NCBI GenBank assembly: GCA_045615705.1
Contig: JAZLFH010000012.1
Location: 4,665 to 68,664 of the forward strand
Source: JAZLFH01 sp045615705
GTDB taxonomy: Bacteria > Bacillota > Clostridia > UMGS1883
Length of the DNA stretch: 64,000 nt
Reading direction: 5' to 3'
Both the position numbers and the translations under genes were made by a program. A model generated the notes under the pieces. It worked only from the letters and a program-made list of their open reading frames with translations, ran no database searches and was not told where the DNA came from. Of the stretch, positions 1 through 9,700 are shown one piece after another; within the stretch, counting starts at the first letter, position 1, and each line of letters opens with the position of its first letter.

Positions 1-300
1 ACATTTAAAAATGACGACAAGGGCGACCCGCTTGTAACAAAGGACGGCTTGGTTGACCTTAAAATTATGAGCGAAAAGCAGTACGATGACATTAAGACTA
101 TGACACAGAAAATCACTAAGATTGTAGCAGACGATTTAGAAAGCAAAGGACTTATTCTTTACGATATCAAGTTTGAGTTCGGCTACGACAAAGACGGAAA
201 TGTAATGCTTATAGACGAAATCGCATCGGGAAATATGAGAGTATACAAAGACGGAGAATATGTTGACCCCATGACACTTTCAAAACTTTTCTTTGCATAA
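1..300 (+). CDS. purC: Phosphoribosylaminoimidazole-succinocarboxamide synthase (SAICAR synthetase), 3' part only
   Basis: The gene enters from the left edge; only the last 99 codons are present, with frame 1 open from base 1. SAICAR synthetase joins CAIR and aspartate using ATP in de novo purine synthesis, in the cytosol. The visible part has the family's C-terminal landmarks: FKNDDKGDP at the very start (substrate loop), FEFGYDKDG (the KxEFG strand) and LIDEIASGNMRVY, equivalent to the DEISPDxxRLW metal and nucleotide segment, though SPD is replaced by ASG. The stop is 27 nt before the next purine gene, so it heads or continues the operon. The family assignment is firm from motifs and context; the N-terminal ATP-binding half cannot be judged. 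Confidence 0.9.
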   Translation, partial: TFKNDDKGDPLVTKDGLVDLKIMSEKQYDDIKTMTQKITKIVADDLESKGLILYDIKFEFGYDKDGNVMLIDEIASGNMRVYKDGEYVDPMTLSKLFFA

Positions 301-327
301 TATAAAAAATCTAAAAGGAGAAAACTT

Positions 328-1755
328 ATGGGTGGCTTTTTCGGTGCGGTCGGAAAAGAAAATGTAATGAGCGATGTCTTTTTCGGCACAGACTATCATT
401 CACATCTCGGCACAAAGACTGCCGGTATGGCGGCATACAGTAAAAAGTTGGGTATTCAGCGAAGTATTCACAATATTTCAAATTCGCCGTTTCGTACAAA
501 GTTTGAAGGAATTTTGGAAGAGATGGAAGGGACGGCTGCAATAGGTTCTATAAACGATACCGACCCGCAACCTCTTATAATTAAGTCAAAACTCGGTTCT
601 TACGCACTTTTGACCGTTGGAACTATAAACAATATTGACGAACTTGTGAAAAAGTGCTTTTCAATGTCTAACTGTCAGTTTACGACAAAGTCGGGCGGCG
701 GAGTAAATACAACAGAGTTGATATCCGCACTTATTAACCAAAAGTCAAGTATTGAAGAGGGAATAGAGTTTGCCCAAGATTTAATTGACGGTACAGCTGT
801 AATTGTTATTCTCACCGACAGAAATTCTATTATTTCTGCAAGAGATAAGACAGGGAGACTTCCCGTGCATATAGGTAAGAGCAAAAAGGGACACTGTGTT
901 TCGTTTGAAAACTTTGCCTATGAAAAACTCGGCTATGAAACGGAATATGAGTTAAAGCCCGGGGAAATTGCAGAAGTCTTTCCGGACGAAGTAAAAATAC
1001 TAAAAAAAGGAAGCGAAGATATGCAGATATGTTCGTTCCTTTGGTCGTACTACGGGTTCCCCACATCAGAGTATGAAAAAATTAATGTTGAGGTTATGAG
1101 ATGCCGTAACGGTGAAATCTTGGCACAGAATGACATTGATAACAATATGCTGCCCGATGTTGACTTTGTAGCAGGTGTTCCGGATTCCGGTACTCCTCAT
1201 GCGATAGGTTACGCAAACAGGAGCCATATTCCTTTTGCCCGTCCGTTCATAAAATATACTCCCACTTGGCCGAGGAGTTTTATGCCTTCGAGTCAGACGG
1301 AGAGAAATCGTATAGCAAAGATGAAGCAAATCCCGATAAATGAACTGATTCACGGCAAAAACCTCTTGTTTGTTGACGATTCCATCGTAAGAGGAACACA
1401 AATCAGAGAAACCGTAGAATTTTTATACGAGTGCGGTGCAAAATCAGTGCATATGAGGTCTGCGTGTCCTCCGATTTTATACGGTTGTAAATACTTAAAC
1501 TTTTCCCGTTCCACAAGCGATATGGAACTCATTACCCGTGCTACGATAATGGAACTTGAAGGCGAAGAGGGAATGAAATATCTTCTTGAATACAGCGACA
1601 GAAACACGGAACGCGGTAAAAATTTAAGAAAGAAAATTTGTGAAAAATTACACTTGGCATCACTTGAATTTCAGACAATAGAAGGACTTCAAAAGGCGAT
1701 AGGTCTTGATAAATGCAAACTTTGTACATATTGTTGGGACGGAAAGGAAAAGTAA
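328..1755 (+). CDS. purF: PurF-family amidophosphoribosyltransferase with a degenerate glutaminase domain
   Basis: 475 aa. PurF normally transfers glutamine-derived ammonia to PRPP to give phosphoribosylamine, the first committed purine step. The C-terminal phosphoribosyltransferase domain looks intact, with the PRPP loop LLFVDDSIVRGTQ near residue 350. The N-terminal Ntn domain is not: the protein starts MGGFFGAV where PurF has (M)CGxxG, so the nucleophilic Cys is Gly. The usual HxRYST is IGSINDT, the oxyanion-hole HNGN is TVGT, and SDTEV is NTTEL. The start is firm because AAAGGAG lies 8 nt upstream and purC ends just before it. The C terminus holds a CKLCTYC cluster that could bind a metal or Fe-S centre. 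It probably uses free ammonia or a partner glutaminase, unless a second PurF exists elsewhere. Confidence 0.8.
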   Translation: MGGFFGAVGKENVMSDVFFGTDYHSHLGTKTAGMAAYSKKLGIQRSIHNISNSPFRTKFEGILEEMEGTAAIGSINDTDPQPLIIKSKLGSYALLTVGTINNIDELVKKCFSMSNCQFTTKSGGGVNTTELISALINQKSSIEEGIEFAQDLIDGTAVIVILTDRNSIISARDKTGRLPVHIGKSKKGHCVSFENFAYEKLGYETEYELKPGEIAEVFPDEVKILKKGSEDMQICSFLWSYYGFPTSEYEKINVEVMRCRNGEILAQNDIDNNMLPDVDFVAGVPDSGTPHAIGYANRSHIPFARPFIKYTPTWPRSFMPSSQTERNRIAKMKQIPINELIHGKNLLFVDDSIVRGTQIRETVEFLYECGAKSVHMRSACPPILYGCKYLNFSRSTSDMELITRATIMELEGEEGMKYLLEYSDRNTERGKNLRKKICEKLHLASLEFQTIEGLQKAIGLDKCKLCTYCWDGKEK

Positions 1756-1756
1756 A

Positions 1757-2797
1757 ATGATAGAAAATTCCAAATCGGAAGCCTATGCATCTGCGGGAGT
1801 TGATATAACCGCAGGATATAAGGCTGTTGAACTTATGAAAAAGCACATAAAAACCACACTTACCAAAGGAGCATGCTCCGATGTCGGCGGGTTCGGCGGA
1901 CTTTTTGAACTTGATTTAGAAGGGATTTCAAAGCCTATTTTGGTCAGCGGAACGGACGGAGTCGGCACGAAATTAAAACTTGCATTTTTGCTGGACAAGC
2001 ACGACACGGTCGGTATTGACTGCGTGGCAATGTGCGTAAACGACATAATTTGTTGCGGAGCAAAGCCGTTGTTTTTCTTGGATTATATTGCCTGCGGAAA
2101 AAATGTACCCGAAAGGATAGCGGATATTGTCAGCGGAGTTTGTAAGGGTTGCGTAATGTCGGGAGCGGCATTAATCGGCGGAGAAACTGCGGAAATGCCG
2201 GGATTTTACCCCGAAAACGAGTATGACCTTGCGGGATATTCTACCGGAATTGTCGATAAGGACAAGGTAATAGACAACACAAAGATGAAAGAGGGCGATG
2301 TTATCATTGCTCTTCCGTCAAGCGGAGTTCATTCAAACGGATTTTCGCTTGTAAGAAAAGTTTTTGATGTTGAACATAAAGACTTAAACAGAAAATATGA
2401 CTGCCTTGACAAACCTTTGGGTGAAACTCTTTTAACGCCCACAAAAATCTATGTCAAGCCTGTTTTGGCACTTCTTAAAGAAGTGGAAGTTAAAGGAATT
2501 TCTCACATTACGGGCGGTGGATTTTACGAGAACATACCGAGAAGTATTCCCGATGGCTTGGGTGCGGTAATTGATAAGAAAAGCATAAGAGTCCTTCCTA
2601 TATTTGACCTTATCAAAAAAGAGGGAAATATCTCGGAAAGAGATATGTACAACACATACAATATGGGCGTGGGCATGAGTATAGTTTTGGCGAAGGAAAA
2701 CGAAGAAAAAGCCCTTAAAATTTTAAAAGAAAACGGCGAAGATGCCTATGTAATCGGGAAAATTGCAAAAATGGAAAACAAGATAGAAATACGCTGA
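1757..2797 (+). CDS. purM: Phosphoribosylformylglycinamidine cyclo-ligase (AIR synthetase)
   Basis: 346 aa, the usual PurM length. It closes FGAM to AIR with ATP, the fifth purine step, and acts as a cytosolic dimer. Recognisable blocks are the N-terminal YASAGVDITAGYKAV, the SGTDGVGTKLK ATP loop around residue 70, GGETAEMPGFY near residue 145 and HITGGGFYENIPR near residue 250. The ATG at 1757 is preferred over an in-frame ATG at 1706 because the latter lies inside purF, and GGAAAGGAAAAG precedes 1757. It begins 1 nt after the purF stop, so the two are probably translationally coupled. About 107 nt separate it from purN, the widest gap in this operon. Confidence 0.96.
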   Translation: MIENSKSEAYASAGVDITAGYKAVELMKKHIKTTLTKGACSDVGGFGGLFELDLEGISKPILVSGTDGVGTKLKLAFLLDKHDTVGIDCVAMCVNDIICCGAKPLFFLDYIACGKNVPERIADIVSGVCKGCVMSGAALIGGETAEMPGFYPENEYDLAGYSTGIVDKDKVIDNTKMKEGDVIIALPSSGVHSNGFSLVRKVFDVEHKDLNRKYDCLDKPLGETLLTPTKIYVKPVLALLKEVEVKGISHITGGGFYENIPRSIPDGLGAVIDKKSIRVLPIFDLIKKEGNISERDMYNTYNMGVGMSIVLAKENEEKALKILKENGEDAYVIGKIAKMENKIEIR

Positions 2798-2904
2798 GCA
2801 TATCTTTAAGTAACTTGTTAAACTTTTAATCTTTCGGTGATTCATTTCTTCTTTTTCGGCAATAAGCTTTTGTACGCCGATAAATTTTTATGCAGGAGTT
2901 AAAA

Positions 2905-3522
2905 ATGAGAAACGATAAAGTAGCAATTGCGGTCTTGGTGTCGGGTGGCGGAACAAACCTCCAAGCACTTATTGACTCTCAGAAAAAAGGAATATTAAAG
3001 AGCGGAGAAATTTCGCTTGTTATATCAAATAATGAAGATGCCTATGCCCTGAAAAGGGCAAAGGATAATAATATTAAATCTGCCATAATAACAAAAAAAG
3101 AATTCGGGACGCGTGAAAACATAGAAAAAGAGATAATAAAAGTTATTGAGAATGAAAATATTGACTTAATAATTTTGGCAGGATTTATGACTATTCTTTC
3201 AAAGGACTTTACAAAGAAATTTGAAAAAAGGATTTTAAATGTACATCCTTCTCTTATTCCGTCATTTTGCGGAGAGGGATACTTCGGACTCCGTGTACAC
3301 GAAGAAGCACTGAAAAAGGGAGTAAAGGTTACCGGTGCAACCGTGCATTTTGTAAATGAAATTCCGGACGGCGGAGAAATCATTATGCAAAAAGCTGTAA
3401 AAGTATTAGATAACGACACGCCAAAAACTCTTCAAAAAAGGGTTATGCGTATTGCCGAGTGGAAGATACTCCCGATGTCGGCAGAAATGATTTCACAAAA
3501 AATTATTGCGAAGGAGATATAA
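2905..3522 (+). CDS. purN: Phosphoribosylglycinamide formyltransferase (GART)
   Basis: 205 aa. It transfers a formyl group from 10-formyltetrahydrofolate to GAR, the third purine step. The N-terminal LVSGGGTNLQALI loop binds the phosphate of GAR, and NVHPSLIPSF holds the catalytic Asn and His. VNEIPDGGEII supplies the catalytic Asp. An ATG at 2890 is in frame, but the AGGAG at 2894-2898 lies downstream of it and 6 nt before 2905, so 2905 is the start. The stop nearly touches the PurO-like gene (2 nt gap). A sequence detail is FCGEGYFG where many PurNs have FPGAHAYE; the substitution is conservative for the folate-side loop. Confidence 0.95.
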   Translation: MRNDKVAIAVLVSGGGTNLQALIDSQKKGILKSGEISLVISNNEDAYALKRAKDNNIKSAIITKKEFGTRENIEKEIIKVIENENIDLIILAGFMTILSKDFTKKFEKRILNVHPSLIPSFCGEGYFGLRVHEEALKKGVKVTGATVHFVNEIPDGGEIIMQKAVKVLDNDTPKTLQKRVMRIAEWKILPMSAEMISQKIIAKEI

Positions 3523-3524
3523 AA

Positions 3525-4244
3525 ATGAATGTTTATAAGACAGACAAAATCGAAGAACTCATTTTGGGAAATTCCTATGTCGGCAGAGGTATTGTAATAG
3601 GAAAAACCAAAGACGGAAAGAATGCGTGCAGTGCTTATTTTATTATGGGACGCTCTCAAAACAGCCGTAACAGAGTGTTTTTAGAGAAAAACGGTGAGGT
3701 TTTTACAGAGCCTTTTGATGCTTCAAAGGTGGAAGACCCAAGCCTTATAATTTACAGTGCAATAAGAAAATTTGAGAACAAATTAATCGTTACAAACGGC
3801 AATCAGACCGACACGATTTATGATTTCATAAAGGAAAACAAGACTTTTAAAGAAGCACTTGAAACGAGAGAGTTTGAACCGGATGCACCCAATTTCACAC
3901 CAAGAATCAGCGGTATATTAGAGTTTAAGAATAACGATTTTACATACGAAATGAGCATACTTAAAAGTGCGGATGAAGTAGGAAGTGCCTGCAATCGCTA
4001 CACATTTTCCTACACTCCGTTAAACGGAGTGGGACACTTTATTCATACATATATAGGGGACGGGAATCCGCTTCCGACATTTATGGGCGAACCCGAAAGA
4101 GTTGAAATCGGAAACGACATTGACGAGTTTACAAACACTCTTTGGGACGCACTTGACCACGAAAACAGAATTTCACTTTATGTCAGATACACAAACCTTG
4201 AAACAGGAAAAGAAGAAAACAGGCTTATAAATCTTAATAAGTGA
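3525..4244 (+). CDS. purO: IMP cyclohydrolase, PurO type
   Basis: 239 aa. It resembles the PurO family first defined in archaea, which closes FAICAR to IMP, the last step of purine synthesis. Visible family features are the N-terminal GNSYVGRGIVIGKT strand pair, a following MGRSQNSRNRVF segment (the family's SSRSxxNR region), and GVGHFIHTYIGDGNP near the C-terminal third. It follows purN by 2 nt, with AAGGAG at 3511-3516 before the ATG at 3525; the longer frame back to 3459 lies within purN and has no ribosome site. It sits directly before a formyltransferase lacking the usual fused cyclohydrolase domain, so the two together replace bifunctional PurH. The assignment rests on motif recall plus context. 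Confidence 0.82.
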   Translation: MNVYKTDKIEELILGNSYVGRGIVIGKTKDGKNACSAYFIMGRSQNSRNRVFLEKNGEVFTEPFDASKVEDPSLIIYSAIRKFENKLIVTNGNQTDTIYDFIKENKTFKEALETREFEPDAPNFTPRISGILEFKNNDFTYEMSILKSADEVGSACNRYTFSYTPLNGVGHFIHTYIGDGNPLPTFMGEPERVEIGNDIDEFTNTLWDALDHENRISLYVRYTNLETGKEENRLINLNK

Positions 4245-4254
4245 GGAAAATGAA

Positions 4255-5439
4255 ATGAAAGAATTTGAATTAAAATACGGTTGTAACCCAAACCAAAAGC
4301 CTTCAAAAATTTTTATGCAAAATGGCAGTGACCTACCCATTGAAATCTTAAACGGCAGACCGGGTTTTATAAACTTTTTGGATGCGTTTAATTCCTGGCA
4401 ACTTGTAAAGGAATTAAAAGAGGCAACAGGACTTTGTGCGGTTACATCTTTTAAGCATGTAAGCCCCACATCGGCAGCGGTAGGATTACCGCTTTCGGAT
4501 AAACTTAAAAGAGCCTGCTTCGTTGACGATATAAAAGACCTTGATAAATCACCTCTTGCCTGTGCTTATGCAAGAGCGAGAGGAACCGACAGAATGTGCT
4601 CGTTCGGAGATTGGGTAGCACTTTCCGATACTTGTGATGAAATCACCGCAAGCATGATTAAAAGAGAGGTTTCGGACGGTGTCATTGCACCGGGATATAC
4701 GGATAAGGCACTTGAAATCTTAAAAACAAAGAGAAACGGCAACTATAACATCGTAAAAATTGACGAAAATTATGTACCCGAAGAAATTGAGCATAAAGAT
4801 GTTTTCGGAATTACATTTGAGCAGGGCAGAAACAATTTTAAGATAAACAAAGAACTTTTGGAAAATGTCGTTACAAAGAATAAGACTCTTCCCGAATCCG
4901 CAATAAGAGACCTTATTATTTCTCTTATAACACTTAAATACACACAGTCAAATTCAGTTTGTTTTGCCTATGACGGACAAGCAATCGGTGTGGGTGCGGG
5001 ACAACAGTCAAGAATTCACTGTACCCGATTAGCGGGAAGCAAGGCGGATACTTGGTTTTTGCGTCAGTGCGACAAGGTTTTAAACCTTCCGTTTAAAGAA
5101 GACATTAAAAGAGCGGACAGAGATAATGTAATTGACGGTTATATTAATAAAAACGAGGAAGATGTATGTCAAGACGGCGTTTGGCAGAAGTTCTTTACTT
5201 CCCGTCCGGAACCTCTTACAGAGGAAGAAGCGAAAGCCTATCTTTCGACCATTGACGGCGTTTCGCTCGGTTCTGACGCATTTTTCCCGTTTTCGGACAA
5301 CATTGAAAGGGCTAAGAGAAGCGGTGTAAAATATGTCGCAGAACCCGGTGGCTCCATAAGAGACGATTTGGTAATTGAATGTGCTGATAAATACGGTATG
5401 GCAATGGCGTTTACGGGTATGCGTCTTTTCCATCATTAA
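4255..5439 (+). CDS. purH: AICAR formyltransferase, stand-alone PurH C-terminal domain
   Basis: 394 aa, against about 510-530 for bifunctional PurH. It formylates AICAR with 10-formyltetrahydrofolate to give FAICAR. There is no N-terminal MGS-like cyclohydrolase domain: the protein begins directly with KYGCNPNQKPSKIF, the opening of the formyltransferase part. TSFKHVSPTSAA at about residues 64-75 contains the catalytic Lys67-His68 pair. The later segments GVGAGQQSRIHCTRLAG and SDAFFPFSDNIERA are typical of the transformylase core and dimer interface, and VAEPGGSIRDD lies near the end. It follows the PurO-like gene by 10 nt, which fits a split route to IMP. The symbol purV is sometimes used for such single-domain forms. 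Confidence 0.93.
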   Translation: MKEFELKYGCNPNQKPSKIFMQNGSDLPIEILNGRPGFINFLDAFNSWQLVKELKEATGLCAVTSFKHVSPTSAAVGLPLSDKLKRACFVDDIKDLDKSPLACAYARARGTDRMCSFGDWVALSDTCDEITASMIKREVSDGVIAPGYTDKALEILKTKRNGNYNIVKIDENYVPEEIEHKDVFGITFEQGRNNFKINKELLENVVTKNKTLPESAIRDLIISLITLKYTQSNSVCFAYDGQAIGVGAGQQSRIHCTRLAGSKADTWFLRQCDKVLNLPFKEDIKRADRDNVIDGYINKNEEDVCQDGVWQKFFTSRPEPLTEEEAKAYLSTIDGVSLGSDAFFPFSDNIERAKRSGVKYVAEPGGSIRDDLVIECADKYGMAMAFTGMRLFHH

Positions 5440-5451
5440 TGGGTGATATTT

Positions 5452-6726
5452 ATGAAACTGCTTGTTGTAGGAAGTGGCGGCAGAGAACACGCCATGATAA
5501 AAAAGTTAAAAGAGAATAAGAGTGTTGACAAAATTTTTGCAGTCCCCGGCAACGGCGGGATGAAAGATGATGCGGAGTGCGTGCAAATTTCGGCTACCGA
5601 CATTGAAAAAATAGTCGATTTTGCAGTTAAAAACGAAATCGACTATGCTGTCGTTGCTCCCGATGACCCACTTGTTTTGGGCTTGGTTGATGCATTGGAG
5701 GAAAAAAACATTCCTTCATTCGGTCCCAAAAAAGATGCTGCCATAATTGAGGGGAGTAAGATTTTTTCAAAAAATCTCATGAAAAAATATAATATCCCGA
5801 CTGCCGAATACGAGGTTTTTGAAGATGTAAAAAAAGCACTTGATTATGTAAAAGAATGCAAAATTCCTACCGTTATCAAGGCGGACGGATTAGCACTCGG
5901 CAAGGGAGTAATTATCGCACAGACAAGGCAGGAAGCGGAAAATGCGATAAATGAAATGATGAACGACAAAAAATTCGGAAAAAGCGGTGAAAAAATCGTT
6001 ATTGAAGAATTCTTGGAAGGCCCGGAAGTGTCCGTGCTTGCTTTTACTGACGGAAAAACTATTGTGCCTATGGTTTCATCAATGGACCACAAAAGAGCAG
6101 GAGATGACGACACGGGTTTAAATACCGGCGGTATGGGAACGGTTGCACCAAATCCGTACTACACGGAAAAAATTCAAAAAGAGTGTATGGAAAAAATCTT
6201 TATTCCCACAATGAACGCCATGAATAAAGAGGGAAGAACATTTAAAGGTTGCCTTTATTTCGGACTTATGATAACTTCAAGCGGAGCAAAGGTGATAGAG
6301 TATAACTGCCGTTTCGGAGACCCCGAAACTCAGGTTGTACTTCCTCTTTTAAAAAGCGACCTTTTAACCGTTATGCAGGCAGTTACAAACGAAAAACTTT
6401 CAAGCGTGGAAGTAAAAATAAGCACCGAGAGTGCGTGCTGTGTAATTATGGCGTCAAAGGGATATCCGCAAAGTTACGAAAAAGGATATGAAATTAAAAT
6501 CCCGAGTGAATTAAAAGACTTTGTTTATGTAGCGGGAGCAAGAGAAGAAGAAGGAAAACTTCTCACAAACGGCGGAAGAGTTTTGGGCGTAACATCAACG
6601 GCGGACAGTTTAAAAGATGCGATAAAACTTTCGTATGAAAGAGTTAAAAAAATATCTTTCGATAATGCGTATTACCGCAGTGATATAGGAAAGAGAGCCT
6701 TAGAGGCAAAGGAGCCGATTAAATGA
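5452..6726 (+). CDS. purD: Phosphoribosylamine-glycine ligase (GAR synthetase)
   Basis: 424 aa, full length. It ligates glycine to phosphoribosylamine with ATP, the second purine step. It is an ATP-grasp enzyme: the N-terminal VVGSGGREHAM loop, PTVIKADGLALGKGV for nucleotide binding, GPEVSVLAFTDGK, DTGLNTGGMGTVAP and EYNCRFGDPETQ for Mg binding are all visible in order. A GTG at 5443 is in frame, but the ATG at 5452 gives the canonical N terminus MKLLVVGSGG. The stop overlaps the purL start by 4 nt (ATGA), the tightest junction in the operon and a sign of translational coupling. Confidence 0.97.
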   Translation: MKLLVVGSGGREHAMIKKLKENKSVDKIFAVPGNGGMKDDAECVQISATDIEKIVDFAVKNEIDYAVVAPDDPLVLGLVDALEEKNIPSFGPKKDAAIIEGSKIFSKNLMKKYNIPTAEYEVFEDVKKALDYVKECKIPTVIKADGLALGKGVIIAQTRQEAENAINEMMNDKKFGKSGEKIVIEEFLEGPEVSVLAFTDGKTIVPMVSSMDHKRAGDDDTGLNTGGMGTVAPNPYYTEKIQKECMEKIFIPTMNAMNKEGRTFKGCLYFGLMITSSGAKVIEYNCRFGDPETQVVLPLLKSDLLTVMQAVTNEKLSSVEVKISTESACCVIMASKGYPQSYEKGYEIKIPSELKDFVYVAGAREEEGKLLTNGGRVLGVTSTADSLKDAIKLSYERVKKISFDNAYYRSDIGKRALEAKEPIK

Positions 6727-9700
6727 TTTACAGAGTATTTGCAGAAAAAAAGAAAGAACTTGCACACGAAGCAAAATCACTGCTTTTTGAGGCAAGAAAT
6801 CTTTTGGGAATAAAAAGCCTTACCGATGTCAGAATTTTTAACAGATATGATGTAGAGGGCATATCAAAAGAACTTTTTGAAAAAGCAAAGAAAAATGTTT
6901 TCTCAGAACCTCAGCTTGACATCGTAACAGATTCTGTTGATATAAATGATGCATATCTTTTTGCGGTTGAATATCTGCCCGGACAGTTTGACCAAAGGGC
7001 TGATTCCGCATCTCAATGCATACAGATTATGTCGTGTGCTGCTCGTCCCACAATCCGCAGTGCAAAGGTATATGCACTTTACGGAAATCTTTGCGATAAA
7101 GAAATAGAAAAGATTAAAAAGTATGTTATAAATCCCGTTGAAGCAAGAGAAGCAGACCTGAAAATGCCTGATACCTTGGACATTAAATACAATGTTCCCA
7201 AAGAAGTTATGACACTTGACGGATTTATAAATCTTGACGATAACGGAATAGACAATTTTTTAAAAGACTATTCTTTGGCAATGGATTCTAACGATTTAAA
7301 GTTTTGCAGGGACTATTTTAAAAGCGAAAACAGAAATCCCACAATTACGGAAATCAGAATGATAGACACTTATTGGTCAGACCATTGCAGACACACGACA
7401 TTTTTGACAGTTATAGACAGCGTTAAATTTGAAGACGAACTTTTACAAAATGCGTATAATGAGTATTTAAAGACAAGAGAAGAAGTCGGCGATAAAAAGA
7501 AAATTTGCCTGATGGACTTGGCAACCGTTGCGGTAAAATACTTAAAAAAAGAAGGAAAACTTCAAAAACTTGATGAAAGCGAAGAAATCAACGCCTGTAC
7601 AGTTAAAATTGATGTAGAAGTTGACGGTAAAGAAGAAAAATGGCTTCTTTTATTTAAAAATGAAACGCACAACCACCCGACAGAAATTGAGCCTTTCGGC
7701 GGTGCGGCAACCTGTATAGGCGGAGCAATTCGTGATCCCCTCTCCGGAAGAGCGTATGTATACGGTGCAATGCGTGTAACGGGAGCGGGAGACCCTTTAA
7801 AGCCTATTGACGAAACAATCGAAGGAAAACTCCCTCAGAGAAAAATCGTTACAACTGCGGCATCGGGATATTCTTCGTACGGAAATCAGATAGGTATTGC
7901 AACGGGAATAGTAGATGAAATTTACCACAGCGGATATTGTGCCAAAAGAATGGAAATCGGTGCGGTTATTGCGGCGGCACCGTGCGAAAATGTAAGAAGG
8001 GAAGTTCCTTCTCCCGGAGATGTGGTTTTCTTGTTGGGCGGAGCGACAGGCAGAGACGGGTGCGGCGGAGCGACAGGCTCATCAAAATCGCACACATCAA
8101 AATCGCTTGAAACTTGCGGTGCGGAAGTACAAAAAGGAAACGCACCCGAAGAAAGAAAACTTCAAAGATTATTCAGAAACAAAACTGCTTGCCAAATGAT
8201 AAAGCGGTGCAACGATTTTGGTGCCGGCGGTGTATCGGTAGCAATCGGCGAACTTGCAGACGGTCTTGTGATTGACCTTGACAAAGTACCTAAAAAATAC
8301 GAAGGTTTGGACGGAACGGAACTCGCAATTTCGGAGAGCCAAGAGCGTATGGCGGTAGTTGTTGAGGATAAAAACAAGGAAAAATTCTTGGAGTTGGCAA
8401 ATAGCGAAAACTTGTCGGCGTGTATCGTTGCAAAGGTTACAAAAGAACCTCGCCTTGTTATGAATTGGAACGGCAAGAAAATTGTTGATATAAGCCGTGA
8501 GTTTTTAAATTCAAACGGAGCGGATAAGCATATAGATGCAGTGGCAGAAAAACCGCTTCCGATAGAAAAGGAAGTAAACGGCGGATTTTTAAAGAATTAC
8601 AGTGAATTAGCCGAGGATTTAAATATTTGCTCTAAAAGAGGGTTGAGTGAAAGATTTGATTCTACAATAGGTGCAGGAACTGTTCTTATGCCGTTTGGCG
8701 GAAAAAATCAATTAACGCCCATTCAAGCGATGGTGCAAAAAATTTCCGTTGAGAAAAAGCACACCGATACGGTATCTCTTATGTCATTCGGATTTAACCC
8801 GTTTATTTCGGAAAAAAGTCCGTACCACGGTGCATATCTGGCGGTTGTTGAGTCTGTGTGCAAACTGATTGCAACAGGTGCGGATTTTAAAGATGTTTAT
8901 TTGACTTTCCAGGAATACTTTGAACATCTCGGCAAAAACGCCAAGAGTTGGGGCAAACCTCTTTCGGCACTTTTGGGTGCTTTTATGGCACAGAAGGAAC
9001 TTCAAATAGCATCAATCGGCGGAAAAGACTCAATGAGCGGTTCGTTTGAGGATTTACATGTACCGCCGACACTTGTTTCCTTTGCGGTAACCACATCAAA
9101 GACGGACAGAATTGTTTCTAACGAGTTTAAAAAGGCGAAAAATAAGGTTTATCTTATAAAGCCGGAGTATAAAAACTCAATTCCAAAAACACAATCGCTT
9201 TTAAAAGTGTTTGAAAAGGTTTCCAAACTTTTAAAAGATAATAAGGCACTCTCCTGCTATACCCTCGGTATGGGCGGAATTGCGGAAGCCGTTATGAAGA
9301 TGTGCTTCGGCAACGGATTCGGGTTTAAATTTAATGAAGAACTTGACGAAAAAACACTTTTCTCCTACCTTTACGGCGGGTTTGTTGTGGAAACTGACGG
9401 AAGCGAAGAGATAGGCACATATATCGGCGAAATAACGGAAAATAAAGAATTTGTAAAAGGAAACGAAAAAATTTCCTATGACGAACTTCTGGAAAAATAC
9501 GAGGGCAAACTTGAAAGTGTATATTCTTCTAACATTAAAAATGCAGGGAAAGAGCCAAAGACTTATTCGTATTTTTCAAAAGAGAAAAAATCCGCCGTCA
9601 TTAAATGTGCAAAGCCAAAAGTTTTGATTCCGGTATTTCCGGGTACGAACTGTGAATTTGACAGTGCAAAGGCAGTTACGGACGCGGGCGGAGATGCGGA

